From the NCBI RefSeq assembly GCF_025655475.1, contig NZ_JAHTIK010000001.1, forward strand, positions 1,513,540 through 1,577,539: 64,000 nucleotides of DNA, read 5' to 3'. Below are positions 44,184 through 57,871 of the stretch, one piece after another; the first letter of the stretch is position 1, and each line of letters begins with the position of its first letter. Origin of the DNA: Kitasatospora sp. DSM 101779 (GTDB lineage: Bacteria > Actinomycetota > Actinomycetes > Streptomycetales > Streptomycetaceae). A program made the position numbers and the translations under genes. The notes under the pieces are model-generated. The model was given only the letters and a program-made list of their open reading frames with translations, had not been told where the DNA came from and ran no database searches.

Positions 44184-46259
44184 TCAGCCGATGTCCGGCG
44201 GGTCGACCCGGATCCGCACCTGCCCCCCCGTGCGCAGCGCCTGCCGCGCGATCTGCGCGGCCTTCAGCGCCGTGGCCAGCGCCGCCCCGCGGCCGGGGGC
44301 GACCCGGATCAGGGCGCGTTCCAGCTCCTCGCCGCGGCCCGCCGGGACGGGCACCGGCCCCAGCACGTCGGCGCCCTCGGGCAGCCGGACGAGCCCCAGC
44401 AGGTCGGCGACCGCCTGCGGTGCGCCGGTCACCGAGGCCATCCGGGAGACCGGCGGGAAGTGCAGCTCGGCCCGCTCGTCGAGCTCGGTCGCGGCGTGGC
44501 CGGCCGGGTCCCACCGGACGAGGGCCTGCACCGGCCGCGCGGTCGGCTCGGCGACGACCACGACGGTGCCGCCCGCGCCGGCCGGCCGGACCAGCGCCGC
44601 GGCGGTCAGCCAGCGCCGCAGTGCCTCCTCGCCGGCCCGCAGGTCGGGCCGGTTGAGCAGGGCCCAGCCGTCGAGCAGCAGTGCGGCGGCGTAGCCGCCC
44701 TCGGCGTGCGGCTCGGCGCCGGGTGTGGCGATCACCAGGGCGGGGGTGCCGGGCACCGTGGCGAGCACCGCGTCCCGCCCGGAGGTGCGGACGGGCACCC
44801 GGGGGAAGGCCTTGCCCAGCTCCTCGGCGGTGCGCCGGGCACCGACCACCTGGGCGCGCATCCGGAAGGAGCCGCACTCGACGCAGTGCCAGTCCGTCTC
44901 TGGCGTGCCGCACCACGCGCACTGCGGCGGGGTGTCGGCGCCGCCGGCCTCCAGCGGGCCGGCGCAGCGCCGGCAGCGGGCCGGGGTGCGGCAGCGGTCG
45001 CAGGCGAGCCGGGGCAGGTAGCCGCGCCGGGGCACCTGGATGAGCACCGGCCCGCGGGTCAGTGCGTCCCGTGCGGTCTCCCAGGCGACCGAGGGCAGCC
45101 GGGCGGCCTGGGCGGCGGCGTCCCGGGCCTGGTCGTGGTCGGTGACGGTGCGGACCCGCGGGGCGAGCGCCCGGACGGTCTCCCGGTCGGCCGTCAGCGG
45201 GCGGGCCCAGCCGGTGGCGACCAGTTGCGCGGCCTCGACGGTCGTGGACAGGCCGCCGAGCAGCACGCCGGCGCCCTCGTCGGCGGCCCGCAGCAGGGCG
45301 ACCTCGCGGACGTGCGGGTACGGCGCGTTGGGGTCGCTGTGGCTGGAGTCGCCGTCGGACCAGACGGCGAGCAGCCCGAGGTTGCGGACGGGGGCGAAGA
45401 CGGCTGCCCGGGTGCCGATCACGGCCCGGACGGAGCCGCGGCTGACGGCGAGCCAGTGCCGGTAGCGCTCCTCGGGTCCGGCGTCGGCGGCGAGCACGGT
45501 GTGCCGGCCGGGGCCGAGCAGCGCGGTGAGCGCCGCGTCGACGCGGGCCACGGCCCGGCCGTCCGGCAGGACGGCGAGGGCGCCCCGGCCGCCGGCGAGC
45601 GCGGCGGCGACCGCGCGGGCGATCTCCTGCGGCCAGTCGGGGCCGGGCAGTGCCGTCCACACCGCGCGGGGGGCGCGGCCGGCGGCGAGCGAGCCGAGGA
45701 AGGCCGGCCCCTGCGGGTAGCGGGACCAGCTGCCGGGCTCGGGGGCGGGCGGCGGGGGCAGCGGGTCGGGCGAGGGTTCGGACTCGGCCCTGGCGTGCCG
45801 GGGCGGGATCGCCAGCTGCAGCACGTCGGCGAGGGTGCCGGCGTACCGGTCGGCGACCGCGCGGCAGAGCCGCAGCAGGGCGGGGGTGAGGACGCGCTCG
45901 GGCGAGACCACGCGGGCCAGCGGCGCGAGCGGGCCGGCGTAGTCGGAGGAGGCGAGCCGTTCGACGACGTACCCGTCGTGCAGAGCGCCGCCCTCGCGCC
46001 GGCCGGAGGCGCCGACGCGGGCGCCGAACCGGACCCTGACCCGGACGCCGGGCAGAGCCTCCTCGGCCATCGCGGCGGGCACCGCGTAGTCGAAGTACTG
46101 GTCGAGGCTGAGCACGCCCTTGTCGACCAGCACCCGGGCGACCGGCAGCTCGGCGGCCAGCTCGGTGCCGCGGGCCGCCCTGGGCCTGGACCGGCGGACC
46201 GTCTCCCGGATGAAGGCCAGCTGCTCGCCGGCGCCGTCTGTGCTGCTCATCGCCCTCAT
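44184..46259 (-). CDS. priA: PriA-like primosomal protein lacking helicase motifs
   Basis: 691 aa; ATG 46259 or ATG 46250, neither with a strong site. N-terminal DNA 3'-end-binding domain (VDKGVLSLDQYFDYAVPA) is conserved, as are the zinc-binding Cys pairs in CDRCRTPARCRRC and CAWCGTPETDWHCVECGS and the C-terminal domain (ARPVQALVRWDPAGHAA). The ATPase motifs are gone: where Walker A should be it reads LPGPDWPQ, and the DEEH box reads WSDGDSS. Such helicase-defective PriA is known in actinobacteria; it is thought to keep a structural role in replication restart. Confidence 0.9.
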   Translation of the reverse strand: MRAMSSTDGAGEQLAFIRETVRRSRPRAARGTELAAELPVARVLVDKGVLSLDQYFDYAVPAAMAEEALPGVRVRVRFGARVGASGRREGGALHDGYVVERLASSDYAGPLAPLARVVSPERVLTPALLRLCRAVADRYAGTLADVLQLAIPPRHARAESEPSPDPLPPPPAPEPGSWSRYPQGPAFLGSLAAGRAPRAVWTALPGPDWPQEIARAVAAALAGGRGALAVLPDGRAVARVDAALTALLGPGRHTVLAADAGPEERYRHWLAVSRGSVRAVIGTRAAVFAPVRNLGLLAVWSDGDSSHSDPNAPYPHVREVALLRAADEGAGVLLGGLSTTVEAAQLVATGWARPLTADRETVRALAPRVRTVTDHDQARDAAAQAARLPSVAWETARDALTRGPVLIQVPRRGYLPRLACDRCRTPARCRRCAGPLEAGGADTPPQCAWCGTPETDWHCVECGSFRMRAQVVGARRTAEELGKAFPRVPVRTSGRDAVLATVPGTPALVIATPGAEPHAEGGYAAALLLDGWALLNRPDLRAGEEALRRWLTAAALVRPAGAGGTVVVVAEPTARPVQALVRWDPAGHAATELDERAELHFPPVSRMASVTGAPQAVADLLGLVRLPEGADVLGPVPVPAGRGEELERALIRVAPGRGAALATALKAAQIARQALRTGGQVRIRVDPPDIG

Positions 46260-46287
46260 GGCTATCAGATCGCGCCGACAGACCGAC

Positions 46288-46327
46288 GCAGGCGGCGGCC
46301 ACCCCCGTGGGGGTGGCCGCCGCCTGC
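46288..46327 (-). terminator. Hairpin terminator after metK
   Basis: Perfect 19-bp inverted repeat (GCAGGCGGCGGCCACCCCC and its complement) around a 2-bp GT centre, 21 bp past the metK stop and upstream of priA. Confidence 0.8.
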
Positions 46328-46348
46328 GGACTGCCGGGGCAGGGTGGG

Positions 46349-47557
46349 TCAGGCGCTGACGGCCTTCTTCAGCTCCTCGACGCGGTCGGTGCGCTCCCAG
46401 GTGAAGTCCGGCAGCTCACGGCCGAAGTGGCCGTACGCGGCGGTCTGGGCGTAGATCGGGCGCAGCAGGTCCAGGTCGCGGATGATCGCGGCCGGGCGGA
46501 GGTCGAAGACCTCGGTGACGGCCTTCTGGATGTCCAGGACGGGGACGGTCTCGGTGCCGAAGGTCTCGACGAACAGGCCGACCGGCTCGGCCTTGCCGAT
46601 CGCGTACGCGACCTGCACCTCGGCGCGGCGGGCCAGGCCCGCGGCGACGATGTTCTTCGCCACCCAGCGCATCGCGTACGCGGCGGAGCGGTCGACCTTG
46701 GACGGGTCCTTGCCCGAGAAGGCGCCGCCGCCGTGGCGGGCGTAGCCGCCGTAGGTGTCGATGATGATCTTGCGGCCGGTGAGGCCGGCGTCGCCCATCG
46801 GGCCGCCGATCTCGAAGCGGCCGGTCGGGTTGACCAGCAGGCGGTAGCCCTCGGTGACCAGCTTGATGCCCTCGTCGGCGAGCGCCTTCAGCTCCGGCTC
46901 CACGACGAACTCGCGGATGTCCGGGGTGAGCAGCGACTCCAGGTCGATGTCGCTCGCGTGCTGCGAGGACACCACGACGGTGTCGAGGCGGACGGCCTTG
47001 TCGCCGTCGTACTCGATGGTGACCTGGGTCTTGCCGTCGGGACGCAGGTACGGGATGGTCCCGTTCTTGCGGACCTCGGACAGGCGGCGCGAGAGGCGGT
47101 GCGCGAGGGTGATCGGCAGCGGCATCAGCTCCGGCGTGTCGTCGCACGCGTAGCCGAACATCAGACCCTGGTCGCCGGCCCCCTGCTTGTCGAGCTCGTC
47201 GTCCTCGCCCTCGACGCGGTGCTCGTGCGCGGTGTCGACACCCTGGGCGATGTCCGGCGACTGCGAGCCGATCGAGACCGAGACGCCGCAGGAGGCGCCG
47301 TCGAAGCCCTTCTTCGAGCTGTCGTAACCGATCTCGAGGATCTTGTCGCGGACGAGCTGCGCGATCGGCACGTAGGCCTTGGTGGTGACCTCACCGGCGA
47401 TGTGCACCAGGCCGGTGGTGATCAGGGTCTCCACGGCGACGCGCGAGGCCGGGTCCTCCTTGAGGAGGGCGTCCAGGATGGTGTCGCTGATCTGGTCAGC
47501 GATCTTGTCGGGGTGTCCCTCGGTGACGGACTCCGAGGTGAACAGGCGGCGAGACAC
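46349..47557 (-). CDS. metK: S-adenosylmethionine synthase
   Basis: 402 aa from GTG 47557 (AGGGAG 5 nt upstream). Signatures: [16 protein letters not shown], the ATP loop [31 protein letters not shown] and the C-terminal [16 protein letters not shown]. Makes SAM from Met and ATP; in Streptomyces its level also affects development and antibiotic output. Lies downstream of coaBC on the same strand, followed by a strong terminator. No SAM-riboswitch fold was recognised in the 147-bp upstream gap. Confidence 0.97.
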   Translation of the reverse strand: MSRRLFTSESVTEGHPDKIADQISDTILDALLKEDPASRVAVETLITTGLVHIAGEVTTKAYVPIAQLVRDKILEIGYDSSKKGFDGASCGVSVSIGSQSPDIAQGVDTAHEHRVEGEDDELDKQGAGDQGLMFGYACDDTPELMPLPITLAHRLSRRLSEVRKNGTIPYLRPDGKTQVTIEYDGDKAVRLDTVVVSSQHASDIDLESLLTPDIREFVVEPELKALADEGIKLVTEGYRLLVNPTGRFEIGGPMGDAGLTGRKIIIDTYGGYARHGGGAFSGKDPSKVDRSAAYAMRWVAKNIVAAGLARRAEVQVAYAIGKAEPVGLFVETFGTETVPVLDIQKAVTEVFDLRPAAIIRDLDLLRPIYAQTAAYGHFGRELPDFTWERTDRVEELKKAVSA

Positions 47558-47704
47558 AGCGCTCCCTGGGGTTGCAGCGGCTGCTGACTGAATGCCCCGG
47601 TCTTCGGAGCATCCGGAAAGACTTGATTCCTGGAGTGTAACGGGGGACCACCGTCGAGGGGGACTCCCCCGCTGTGGCAGTCGTGTGACCATCGCCCCGT
47701 CTGG

Positions 47705-48907
47705 TCAGCCGAGACGGGCGGCCACGGCGTCCCAGACGGCGTCGGCGAGGACCTCCTTGGGACCGTGCGGGACCGGGGTCTCGCCGCCGTCGGCGGCGAG
47801 GATGGTGGCCGCGTTGGTGTCCTGGCCGAAGGCCTTGCCGTCGCCGACCTCGTTCACCACGAGCAGGTCGCAGCCCTTGCGGGCGAGCTTGGCCCGGCCG
47901 TTGGCGAGCACGTCGTCGGTCTCGGCGGCGAAGCCGACCACCAGCTGGCCCGGTCGGGCCCGCTCGGCGGACAGCTCGGCGAGGACGTCGGGGTTGCGCA
48001 CCAGCACGACCGGGGCCGGGTCGACGCCCTCCACCTTCTTGATCTTGCCGGTGGCGTACTCCGCCGGGCGGAAGTCGGCGACCGCGGCGGCCATGACCAC
48101 GGCGTCGGCGTCCAGCACGGCCTTGTGCGCGGCCTCGCGCAGCTGCAGCGCGGTGGACACCCGGACGACGTCGACGCCCGCGGGGTCGGGCAGCTCCACG
48201 TTGGCGGAGAGCAGGGTGACCCGGGCGCCGCGGGCGGCGGCGGTGGCGGCCAGCGCGTAGCCCTGCTTGCCGGAGGAGCGGTTGCCGAGGAAGCGCACCG
48301 GGTCGAGCGGCTCGCGGGTGCCGCCGGCGGAGACCACCACGTGCCGGCCGGCCAGGTCCTGCTCGGCGGCGCCGCGGGCGAGCACCCGGCGGCAGGCCTC
48401 GAAGATCTCGGAGGGCTCGGGCAGCCGGCCCTTGCCGGTGTCCTTGCCGGTGAGCCGGCCGACCGCGGGCTCCAGCACGACGGTGCCGCGGCGGCGCAGC
48501 GTGGCGACGTTCTCCTGGGTGGCCGGGTGCTCCCACATCTCGGTGTGCATCGCGGGGGCCAGCACCACGGGGCAGCGGGCGGTGAGGAGCGTGTTGGTGA
48601 GCAGGTCGTCGGCCAGGCCGTGGGCGGCCTTGGCGAGCAGGTCGGCGGTGGCGGGGGCGACGACGACGAGGTCGGCGTTCTGGCCGATCCGCACGTGCGG
48701 CACCTCGTGCACGCTCTCCCAGGTCTCGGTGGCGGCCGGACGGCCGGAGAGCGCGGCCCAGGTGGCCTCGCCCACGAAGTGCAGGGCGGCCTCGGTCGGC
48801 ACCACGGTGACCTGGTGGCCGGACTCGGTGAACCGTCGCAGCAGCTCGCAGGCCTTGTAGGCGGCGATGCCGCCGCTGACGCCGAGGACGACGCGCGGTG
48901 CGTTCAT
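47705..48907 (-). CDS. coaBC: Phosphopantothenoylcysteine decarboxylase/synthase
   Basis: 400 aa from ATG 48907 (GGAGA upstream). CoaC flavin domain (1-180): GVSGGIAAYKACELLRRF, DLLTNTLLTARCPVVLAPAMHTEMW. CoaB synthase domain (190-400): VSAGGTREPLDPVRFLGNRSSGKQG, the dimer-loop KIKK motif and FAAETDDVL. Bifunctional coenzyme A biosynthesis enzyme. Part of the conserved gmk-rpoZ-coaBC-metK order. Confidence 0.96.
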   Translation of the reverse strand: MNAPRVVLGVSGGIAAYKACELLRRFTESGHQVTVVPTEAALHFVGEATWAALSGRPAATETWESVHEVPHVRIGQNADLVVVAPATADLLAKAAHGLADDLLTNTLLTARCPVVLAPAMHTEMWEHPATQENVATLRRRGTVVLEPAVGRLTGKDTGKGRLPEPSEIFEACRRVLARGAAEQDLAGRHVVVSAGGTREPLDPVRFLGNRSSGKQGYALAATAAARGARVTLLSANVELPDPAGVDVVRVSTALQLREAAHKAVLDADAVVMAAAVADFRPAEYATGKIKKVEGVDPAPVVLVRNPDVLAELSAERARPGQLVVGFAAETDDVLANGRAKLARKGCDLLVVNEVGDGKAFGQDTNAATILAADGGETPVPHGPKEVLADAVWDAVAARLG

Positions 48908-49004
48908 GGGGGTGGGTCTCCTTGTCCGGCCACGCCCGGGTGGGGCTCGCCCTCACCCTACGGCGCATCAGACGGCGGGTGCACCATGACCCGGAGCACA
49001 GCGA

Positions 49005-49035
49005 AGGGCCCGCCGGAACGAGTCCGACGGGCCCT
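49005..49035 (-). terminator. Hairpin terminator after rpoZ
   Basis: 13-bp stem with one G-U type mismatch (AGGGCCCGCCGGA / TCCGACGGGCCCT), 5-nt loop, 14 bp downstream of the rpoZ stop. Confidence 0.65.
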
Positions 49036-49049
49036 GTGCAAGGGGAGGC

Positions 49050-49316
49050 TCAGACAGCCTCGACCGCCTCGGCGGTGAGCATGCCGGCGTTGATCTCGCG
49101 CAGCGCGATCGACAGCGGCTTCTCGTGCACGTGGGTGTCGACCAGCGGGCCGACGTACTCCAGCAGGCCCTCGCCCAGCTGCGAGTAGTACGCGTTGATC
49201 TGGCGGGCGCGCTTGGCGGCGTAGATCACGAGGCTGTACTTGGAGTCGGTCGCCTCGAGGAGCTCGTCGATCGGCGGGTTGATGATGCCCTCGGGCGCGG
49301 TCATCGAAGAGGACAC
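49050..49316 (-). CDS. rpoZ: RNA polymerase omega subunit
   Basis: 88 aa from GTG 49316 (GGAAGG 8 nt upstream), starting [20 protein letters not shown] as in Streptomyces RpoZ. Core omega region [20 protein letters not shown] and [21 protein letters not shown]. Stabilises beta-prime assembly. Same strand as gmk, which ends 70 bp upstream. Confidence 0.95.
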   Translation of the reverse strand: MSSSMTAPEGIINPPIDELLEATDSKYSLVIYAAKRARQINAYYSQLGEGLLEYVGPLVDTHVHEKPLSIALREINAGMLTAEAVEAV

Positions 49317-49386
49317 GCGAAAACCTTCCGAAAGTGGATTTGTCGGTCTCACACAGTCTGACGACAGACTCGACGAGCCGATCGGG

Positions 49387-49944
49387 TCAGACTACACCGA
49401 GCAAGGCTAGCAGTTCGGCTGCTACCTGCTCGACGGAGGTGTTGACAAGGGTCGTGTCGAACTCGGTCTCGGCCGCCAGCTCGACCTTGGCCGCGTCGAG
49501 CCGCTGGTCGATCACGTGCTGGGGCTCGGTGCCGCGGCCGGTGAGGCGGCGGACCAGCTCGTCCCAGCTCGGCGGAGCCAGGAACACCAGCTGGGCCTCG
49601 GGCATCGACTCGCGCACCTGCCGGGCGCCCTGCAGGTCGATCTCCAGCAGGACGGGCTCGCCGCGGTCGAGCCGGTCCTGGACCGCCTGCCGGGGGGTGC
49701 CGTAGCGGTTGCCGGCGAACACGGCCCACTCCAGCAGCTCGCCGTTGGCGATCAGCTTGTCGAACTGGTCGTTGTCGACGAAGTGGTACTGGACCCCGTC
49801 CCTCTCGCCCGGCCTCGGGTGGCGGGTCGTCGCCGACACCGAGAGCCAGACCTCGGGGTGCATCTTCCTCATATGAGCGACGACCGTGCTCTTGCCGACC
49901 CCGGAGGGGCCGGAGAGCACGGTCAGCCGCGGACGCTCACTCAT
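49387..49944 (-). CDS. gmk: Guanylate kinase
   Basis: 185 aa from ATG 49944. P-loop [12 protein letters not shown]-binding [20 protein letters not shown] and [15 protein letters not shown] region [17 protein letters not shown]. Phosphorylates GMP to GDP. Lies 49 bp downstream of mIHF and upstream of rpoZ, a pairing common to many bacteria. Confidence 0.96.
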   Translation of the reverse strand: MSERPRLTVLSGPSGVGKSTVVAHMRKMHPEVWLSVSATTRHPRPGERDGVQYHFVDNDQFDKLIANGELLEWAVFAGNRYGTPRQAVQDRLDRGEPVLLEIDLQGARQVRESMPEAQLVFLAPPSWDELVRRLTGRGTEPQHVIDQRLDAAKVELAAETEFDTTLVNTSVEQVAAELLALLGVV

Positions 49945-49993
49945 GCACCGATTATCCCGGATCGCGGACCGTCCGGGGACCACGGGGCCCGGC

Positions 49994-50320
49994 TCAGGTG
50001 GCCGCGCCGCCGAACTCCCGCTCCAGGGAGGCGATCTGGTTGGTACCGAGACCGCGGACACGCCGGCTCTCGGAGATGCCGAGGCGCTCCATGATCTGCT
50101 TGGCGCGCACCTTGCCGACGCCGGGCAGGCTCTCGAGCAGGGCGGAGACCTTCATCTTGCCGATGACCTCGTCGTCCGCCTTGCCGGCCTTGATCACGTC
50201 GTGCAGCGACGCACCGGAGTGCTTGAGCTTGTTCTTCACGTCGGCGCGCTTCCGCCGAGCTTCGGCGGCCTTGGCGAGCGCAGCGGCGCGCTGTTCGGGG
50301 GTAAGGGGCGGAAGAGCCAC
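49994..50320 (-). CDS. mihF: Actinobacterial integration host factor (mIHF/sIHF)
   Basis: 108 aa from GTG 50320 (GAGGTG 6 nt upstream), starting [27 protein letters not shown]. Helix-two-turn-helix core [25 protein letters not shown] and the near-invariant [22 protein letters not shown]. Nucleoid-associated protein, unrelated to E. coli IHF, needed for normal sporulation-linked nucleoid structure in Streptomyces. The 233-bp upstream gap (50321-50553) holds its promoter and the pyr terminator. Confidence 0.96.
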   Translation of the reverse strand: MALPPLTPEQRAAALAKAAEARRKRADVKNKLKHSGASLHDVIKAGKADDEVIGKMKVSALLESLPGVGKVRAKQIMERLGISESRRVRGLGTNQIASLEREFGGAAT

Positions 50321-50483
50321 GCCGTTCACCTCAGGTATGGATGGAAGGGATGAGCTATGACTGGTGGTGCCCGGCCTCCGGAGCGCAGTCTCTGACCTGC
50401 GCGGCGACGGAATTCCGCCGCCCTCCGGTGACCTACCGCCGGACACTACCCAACTTAGGCCGCCACGTCAGGAAAAGAACACG

Positions 50484-50520
50484 AAAAGTCCTGGTCAGCC
50501 GGGGCAGACACAGGACTTTT
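50484..50520 (-). terminator. Intrinsic terminator of the pyr operon
   Basis: AAAAGTCCTG (50484-50493) pairs with CAGGACTTTT (50511-50520). In the pyrF transcript the stem is followed by a U-rich stretch (UUUUCGUGUUCUUUU), about 34 nt after the pyrF stop. A U-tailed terminator is uncommon in this G+C range. Confidence 0.75.
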
Positions 50521-50553
50521 CCGGGCAAATCAACCGCTCTCAGCGACGGTTGA

Positions 50554-51393
50554 TCAGCCCTTTGTGACGCCGCTCACATCCTGGGCGAATCGTTCCGCCG
50601 CCTCTCGGAGTGCCGCGACCGACGGTCCGTGCTTCAGCACGTCGCGGCTGACGCTCGGCACGACGTTGCGCACCGAGTCCCCGAAGACCCGGGGCAGATC
50701 GGCCGCGGTGGCACCCTGCGCACCCACGCCGGGGGCGAGCAGCGGGCCGTTGATCGCGAGGTCCGCGCCCGCCTCGGCGAGGGTCGCGCCGACCACCGCG
50801 CCGAAGGAGCCGAGCGGCTCGGCGCCGGCGTTCTCCGCTGCGAGCCGGCGCAGCACGCCCTGCGCCACGCTCTCGCCGTCCGCGGCGACGGCCCGCTGCA
50901 CCTCGGCCCCCTCGGGGTTGGAGGTCAGCGCCAGCACGAACAGGCCGCAGCCGTTGGCACGGGCCAGGTCCACCGCCGGCTGCAGCGAGCCGAAGCCCAG
51001 GTACGGGCTGACGGTGAGCGCGTCCGAGAAGAGCGGGCTGTCCGGTGCGAGGAAGGTCTCCGCGTAGGCGGCCATGGTCGAGCCGATGTCGCCGCGCTTG
51101 GCGTCCATCACCACCAGTGCGCCGGCGGCGCGGGCGTCGGCCGTGCAGCGCTCCAGCACGGCGATGCCCTTCGAACCGAAGCGCTCGAAGAAGGCGGCCT
51201 GGGGCTTGAGCACGGCGACCCGGTCGGCCAGCGCCTCGACCACGGTGCGGGAGAAGGACTCCAGACCGGCGATGTCGTCTCCGAGGCCCCAGGCGGCGAG
51301 CAGCGAGGCGTGCGGGTCGATGCCGACGCAGAGCTGGCCGCGGGTGTCGAGGGCGTGGCGCAGGCGGGCGCCGAACGGGGCGAGGGTGGTCAT
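50554..51393 (-). CDS. pyrF: Orotidine-5'-phosphate decarboxylase
   Basis: 279 aa from ATG 51393. Type 2 (long, mycobacterial-like) OMP decarboxylase: CVGIDPHASLLAAWGL, catalytic VVMDAKRGDIGSTMAAYA, and LAPGVGAQGATAADL. Last step of UMP synthesis. Last gene of the pyr operon, 97 bp after the PyrDB-like gene, followed by a U-tailed terminator. Confidence 0.95.
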   Translation of the reverse strand: MTTLAPFGARLRHALDTRGQLCVGIDPHASLLAAWGLGDDIAGLESFSRTVVEALADRVAVLKPQAAFFERFGSKGIAVLERCTADARAAGALVVMDAKRGDIGSTMAAYAETFLAPDSPLFSDALTVSPYLGFGSLQPAVDLARANGCGLFVLALTSNPEGAEVQRAVAADGESVAQGVLRRLAAENAGAEPLGSFGAVVGATLAEAGADLAINGPLLAPGVGAQGATAADLPRVFGDSVRNVVPSVSRDVLKHGPSVAALREAAERFAQDVSGVTKG

Positions 51394-51430
51394 GGATCTC
51401 CTCCGGTCGTCGGGGTCGTAACAAGGTCGG

Positions 51431-51489
51431 GCGGGGCAGTGCGGGGCGTGCGGGGCAGTGCGGGGCAGTGCGGGGCTGTGCGGGTGGGG
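51431..51489. repeat. 10-bp G-rich tandem repeats
   Basis: About five units of GCGGGGCAGT or one-base variants in tandem (51431-51479), then GCGGGTGGGGG, between the PyrDB-like stop and pyrF start. Confidence 0.7.
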
Positions 51490-51490
51490 G

Positions 51491-52444
51491 TCAGTCGCGG
51501 CGGTGGGCCAGGCCGACGGCGTCGGTGAAGGCGGCCAGGCCGCGGGAGGCGAGTTCGGTGCGCAGTTCGTCGAGGATGCGCAGCGGGGCCGTGGGGTCGT
51601 GCAGCAGCGCGGAGCCGACCGCGATGCCGCTGGCGCCGGCCGCGGCGAAGGCCAGCGCGTCCCGGCCGTCGGTGACGCCGCCCATGCCGAGGATCGGCAC
51701 GGTGGGCAGGCGTCCGGCCAGCATCGCCGCGTGCACCAGGTGCACGCAGCGCAGCGCCACCGGCCGTACGGCCGGTCCGGAGAGCCCGCCGGGCCCGGCC
51801 GCGAGCGAGGGGCGCAGGGTGTCCGGGTCGATGTCCAGGCCGGGCACGGTGTTGATCATCGAGAGGCCGTCGGCGCCGGCCCGGACGCAGGCCGCCGCGA
51901 TGTCGGTGATCGACAGCACGTCGGGGGCCAGCTTCGCGTAGACCGGCAGGTCGGCGGGGGCGGCCCGGCGCACCGCGCGGACCAGGTCGTAGGAGATCGC
52001 CGGGTTCGCGGCGAAGACCAGGCCGAGGTCGGCGTGGCTGGGGCCGCCGATGTTCAGCTCCAGGCCGACCACGCCGGGCAGCCCGCCGAGGCGGGCGGCC
52101 AGGGCCGCGAACTCCTCGATCCGCTCCCCGGCGATCGACACCACCACCCGGGCGCCGCGCTCCGCCAGCCAGGGCAGCTCCCGCTCGACGAAGGCGTCGA
52201 TGCCGGGGCCGGGCAGGCCGAGCGCGGTGAGCAGCCCGGCGGGGGTGGCGGCGGCCCGCGGTGTGGGGTGGCCGGCCCGTGCACGCGGCATGATCGTGCG
52301 GGTGGTGACCGAGCCCAGCGCGTCCAGCGGCACGAACTTGGCGAGTTCGCGGACGGGACCGGCGCAGCCGGCCGCGGTGGTGAGCGGGTTCGGCAGGGTC
52401 AGCGGGCCGAAGGGCGCGGTGAGGTCGACGTCCTGGGGGTCCAT
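51491..52444 (-). CDS. pyrDB: Class 1B dihydroorotate dehydrogenase-like catalytic subunit
   Basis: 317 aa from ATG 52444, sharing one base with the pyrK stop (TGATG), so coupled. FMN TIM barrel: LPNPLTTAAGCAG, HPTPRAAATPAGLLTALGLPGPG, VYAKLAPDVLSI, SMINTVPG and GMGGVTDGRDALAF match PyrDB. The active-site loop, N-I-S-C-P-N in PyrDB, reads N131-I-G-G-P-S136: the catalytic Cys is Gly134 and the orotate-binding Asn is Ser136. Dihydroorotate oxidation may therefore be lost or changed. A class 2 pyrD lies two genes upstream, so this copy is not needed for pyrimidine synthesis. Confidence 0.85.
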   Translation of the reverse strand: MDPQDVDLTAPFGPLTLPNPLTTAAGCAGPVRELAKFVPLDALGSVTTRTIMPRARAGHPTPRAAATPAGLLTALGLPGPGIDAFVERELPWLAERGARVVVSIAGERIEEFAALAARLGGLPGVVGLELNIGGPSHADLGLVFAANPAISYDLVRAVRRAAPADLPVYAKLAPDVLSITDIAAACVRAGADGLSMINTVPGLDIDPDTLRPSLAAGPGGLSGPAVRPVALRCVHLVHAAMLAGRLPTVPILGMGGVTDGRDALAFAAAGASGIAVGSALLHDPTAPLRILDELRTELASRGLAAFTDAVGLAHRRD

Positions 52445-53235
52445 CACGCGCCCTCCAGATCGGCCGGCACCGCCCCGATGTCCGCCCAGCGGACCCGTGT
52501 GGCGTCGAACACCGGGCCCTCCGTGCAGACCCGGGCGAACCGGCTGACGCCGTCCGCGCCGACCACCGGGACGACGCAGGCGGCGCAGAATCCGGTGCCG
52601 CAGGGCAGGTCGGTGGCGAGCAGCGCCCAGCAGCGGATGCCGAGGTCGGCCACGGCCGCGGCGGTGAGGGCGAGGACGTCGGGCGGGCCCGCCGCGTAGA
52701 CCACCGAGGCGTCGATCGCGCGGGCGGCCTGTGCGACCGGCTCGGAGACCAGGCCGGTGAGGCCGGCCGAGCCGTCCTCGGTCACCACCAGCACGTCCTG
52801 GGTGAGCGCCCGGGCCTCGTCGACGGCGTGCAGGGCGGCGGCGGTCGGTGCGCCCAGCAGGTAGCCGAGCTGGCCGCCGCGGGCCGTGAGCTGCTCGCCG
52901 AGGGCCGGGAGCGGGGCCGCGTGCTGGCCGTGGCCGACCAGCAGCGCCCGGACGGGTGCGTCGGGGACGGGGAAGGGCGTGCCGAGCGGGGCGATCAGGT
53001 CGAGCGGCCCGCTGCGGGGGCCGTCGGCGACCAGCAGCTCCAGGGTGCCGGCGGAGGCGTCGGCCCGGGCGATCGGGACGGCCTCGCGGACCACCGCGTG
53101 GTCGCCGGCCAGCGAGGCGAAGTGGCCCGGCCGGGCACGGGACGCGGCCTCGGGCACCTGCAGCACCAGGCGGTGGTACGCCCCCTCCGCCGTGCACCCG
53201 AACACCTCCGCCCGCCACCGCACCGGATGGGCCAT
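52444..53235 (-). CDS. pyrK: PyrK-like FAD/[2Fe-2S] electron-transfer subunit
   Basis: 263 aa from ATG 53235 (GAGAGGTG 8 nt upstream). Ferredoxin-reductase-like FAD domain (about 1-100; the usual RPxS flavin motif reads REAVPIARAD), nucleotide-binding domain (about 100-215; ALLVGHGQHAAPLPAL in place of VGGGIGxxPL), and a C-terminal [2Fe-2S] site Cx4Cx2Cx16C in PCGTGFCAACVV...RVCTEGPVFD. In class 1B enzymes PyrK passes electrons from PyrDB to NAD+. The cluster ligands are intact although the partner's active site is altered. Confidence 0.85.
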   Translation of the reverse strand: MAHPVRWRAEVFGCTAEGAYHRLVLQVPEAASRARPGHFASLAGDHAVVREAVPIARADASAGTLELLVADGPRSGPLDLIAPLGTPFPVPDAPVRALLVGHGQHAAPLPALGEQLTARGGQLGYLLGAPTAAALHAVDEARALTQDVLVVTEDGSAGLTGLVSEPVAQAARAIDASVVYAAGPPDVLALTAAAVADLGIRCWALLATDLPCGTGFCAACVVPVVGADGVSRFARVCTEGPVFDATRVRWADIGAVPADLEGA

Positions 53236-53390
53236 GTCTGACACCTCTCGCTCGAATCGCCGTCCCGGCGCGGCGCACACCCGCGCCCGGGGTCCCGCGT
53301 CCACACCTGCAACTGGCCGGGAGGCTCGCAGGTCACGCCACGATCCTCCCGCCCGGCGCGGATCCCCGCGCCCCTGGGCCGCCGCCGGCG

Positions 53391-54488
<1,098 letters not shown>

Positions 54489-54516
54489 AGCGCCCTTCCT
54501 GAGCGTGAGCAGGGCT

Positions 54517-54548
54517 GTGGGGGGCACCAAGGTCCCGGTGCCCCCCAC
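54517..54548 (-). terminator. Hairpin between carB and pyrD
   Basis: GTGGGGGGCACC / GGTGCCCCCCAC, perfect 12-bp stem with 8-nt loop, in the 71-bp gap after carB. May attenuate or process the operon transcript rather than end it, as pyrD has no separate promoter seen. Confidence 0.55.
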
Positions 54549-54559
54549 GGTCGTCGGAC

Positions 54560-57868
<3,309 letters not shown>

Positions 57869-57871
57869 GGG

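Noticed and set aside
47558..47704. SAM riboswitch upstream of metK
   Set aside because: The 147-bp gap shows no recognisable SAM-aptamer core; only a short C/G hairpin was seen.
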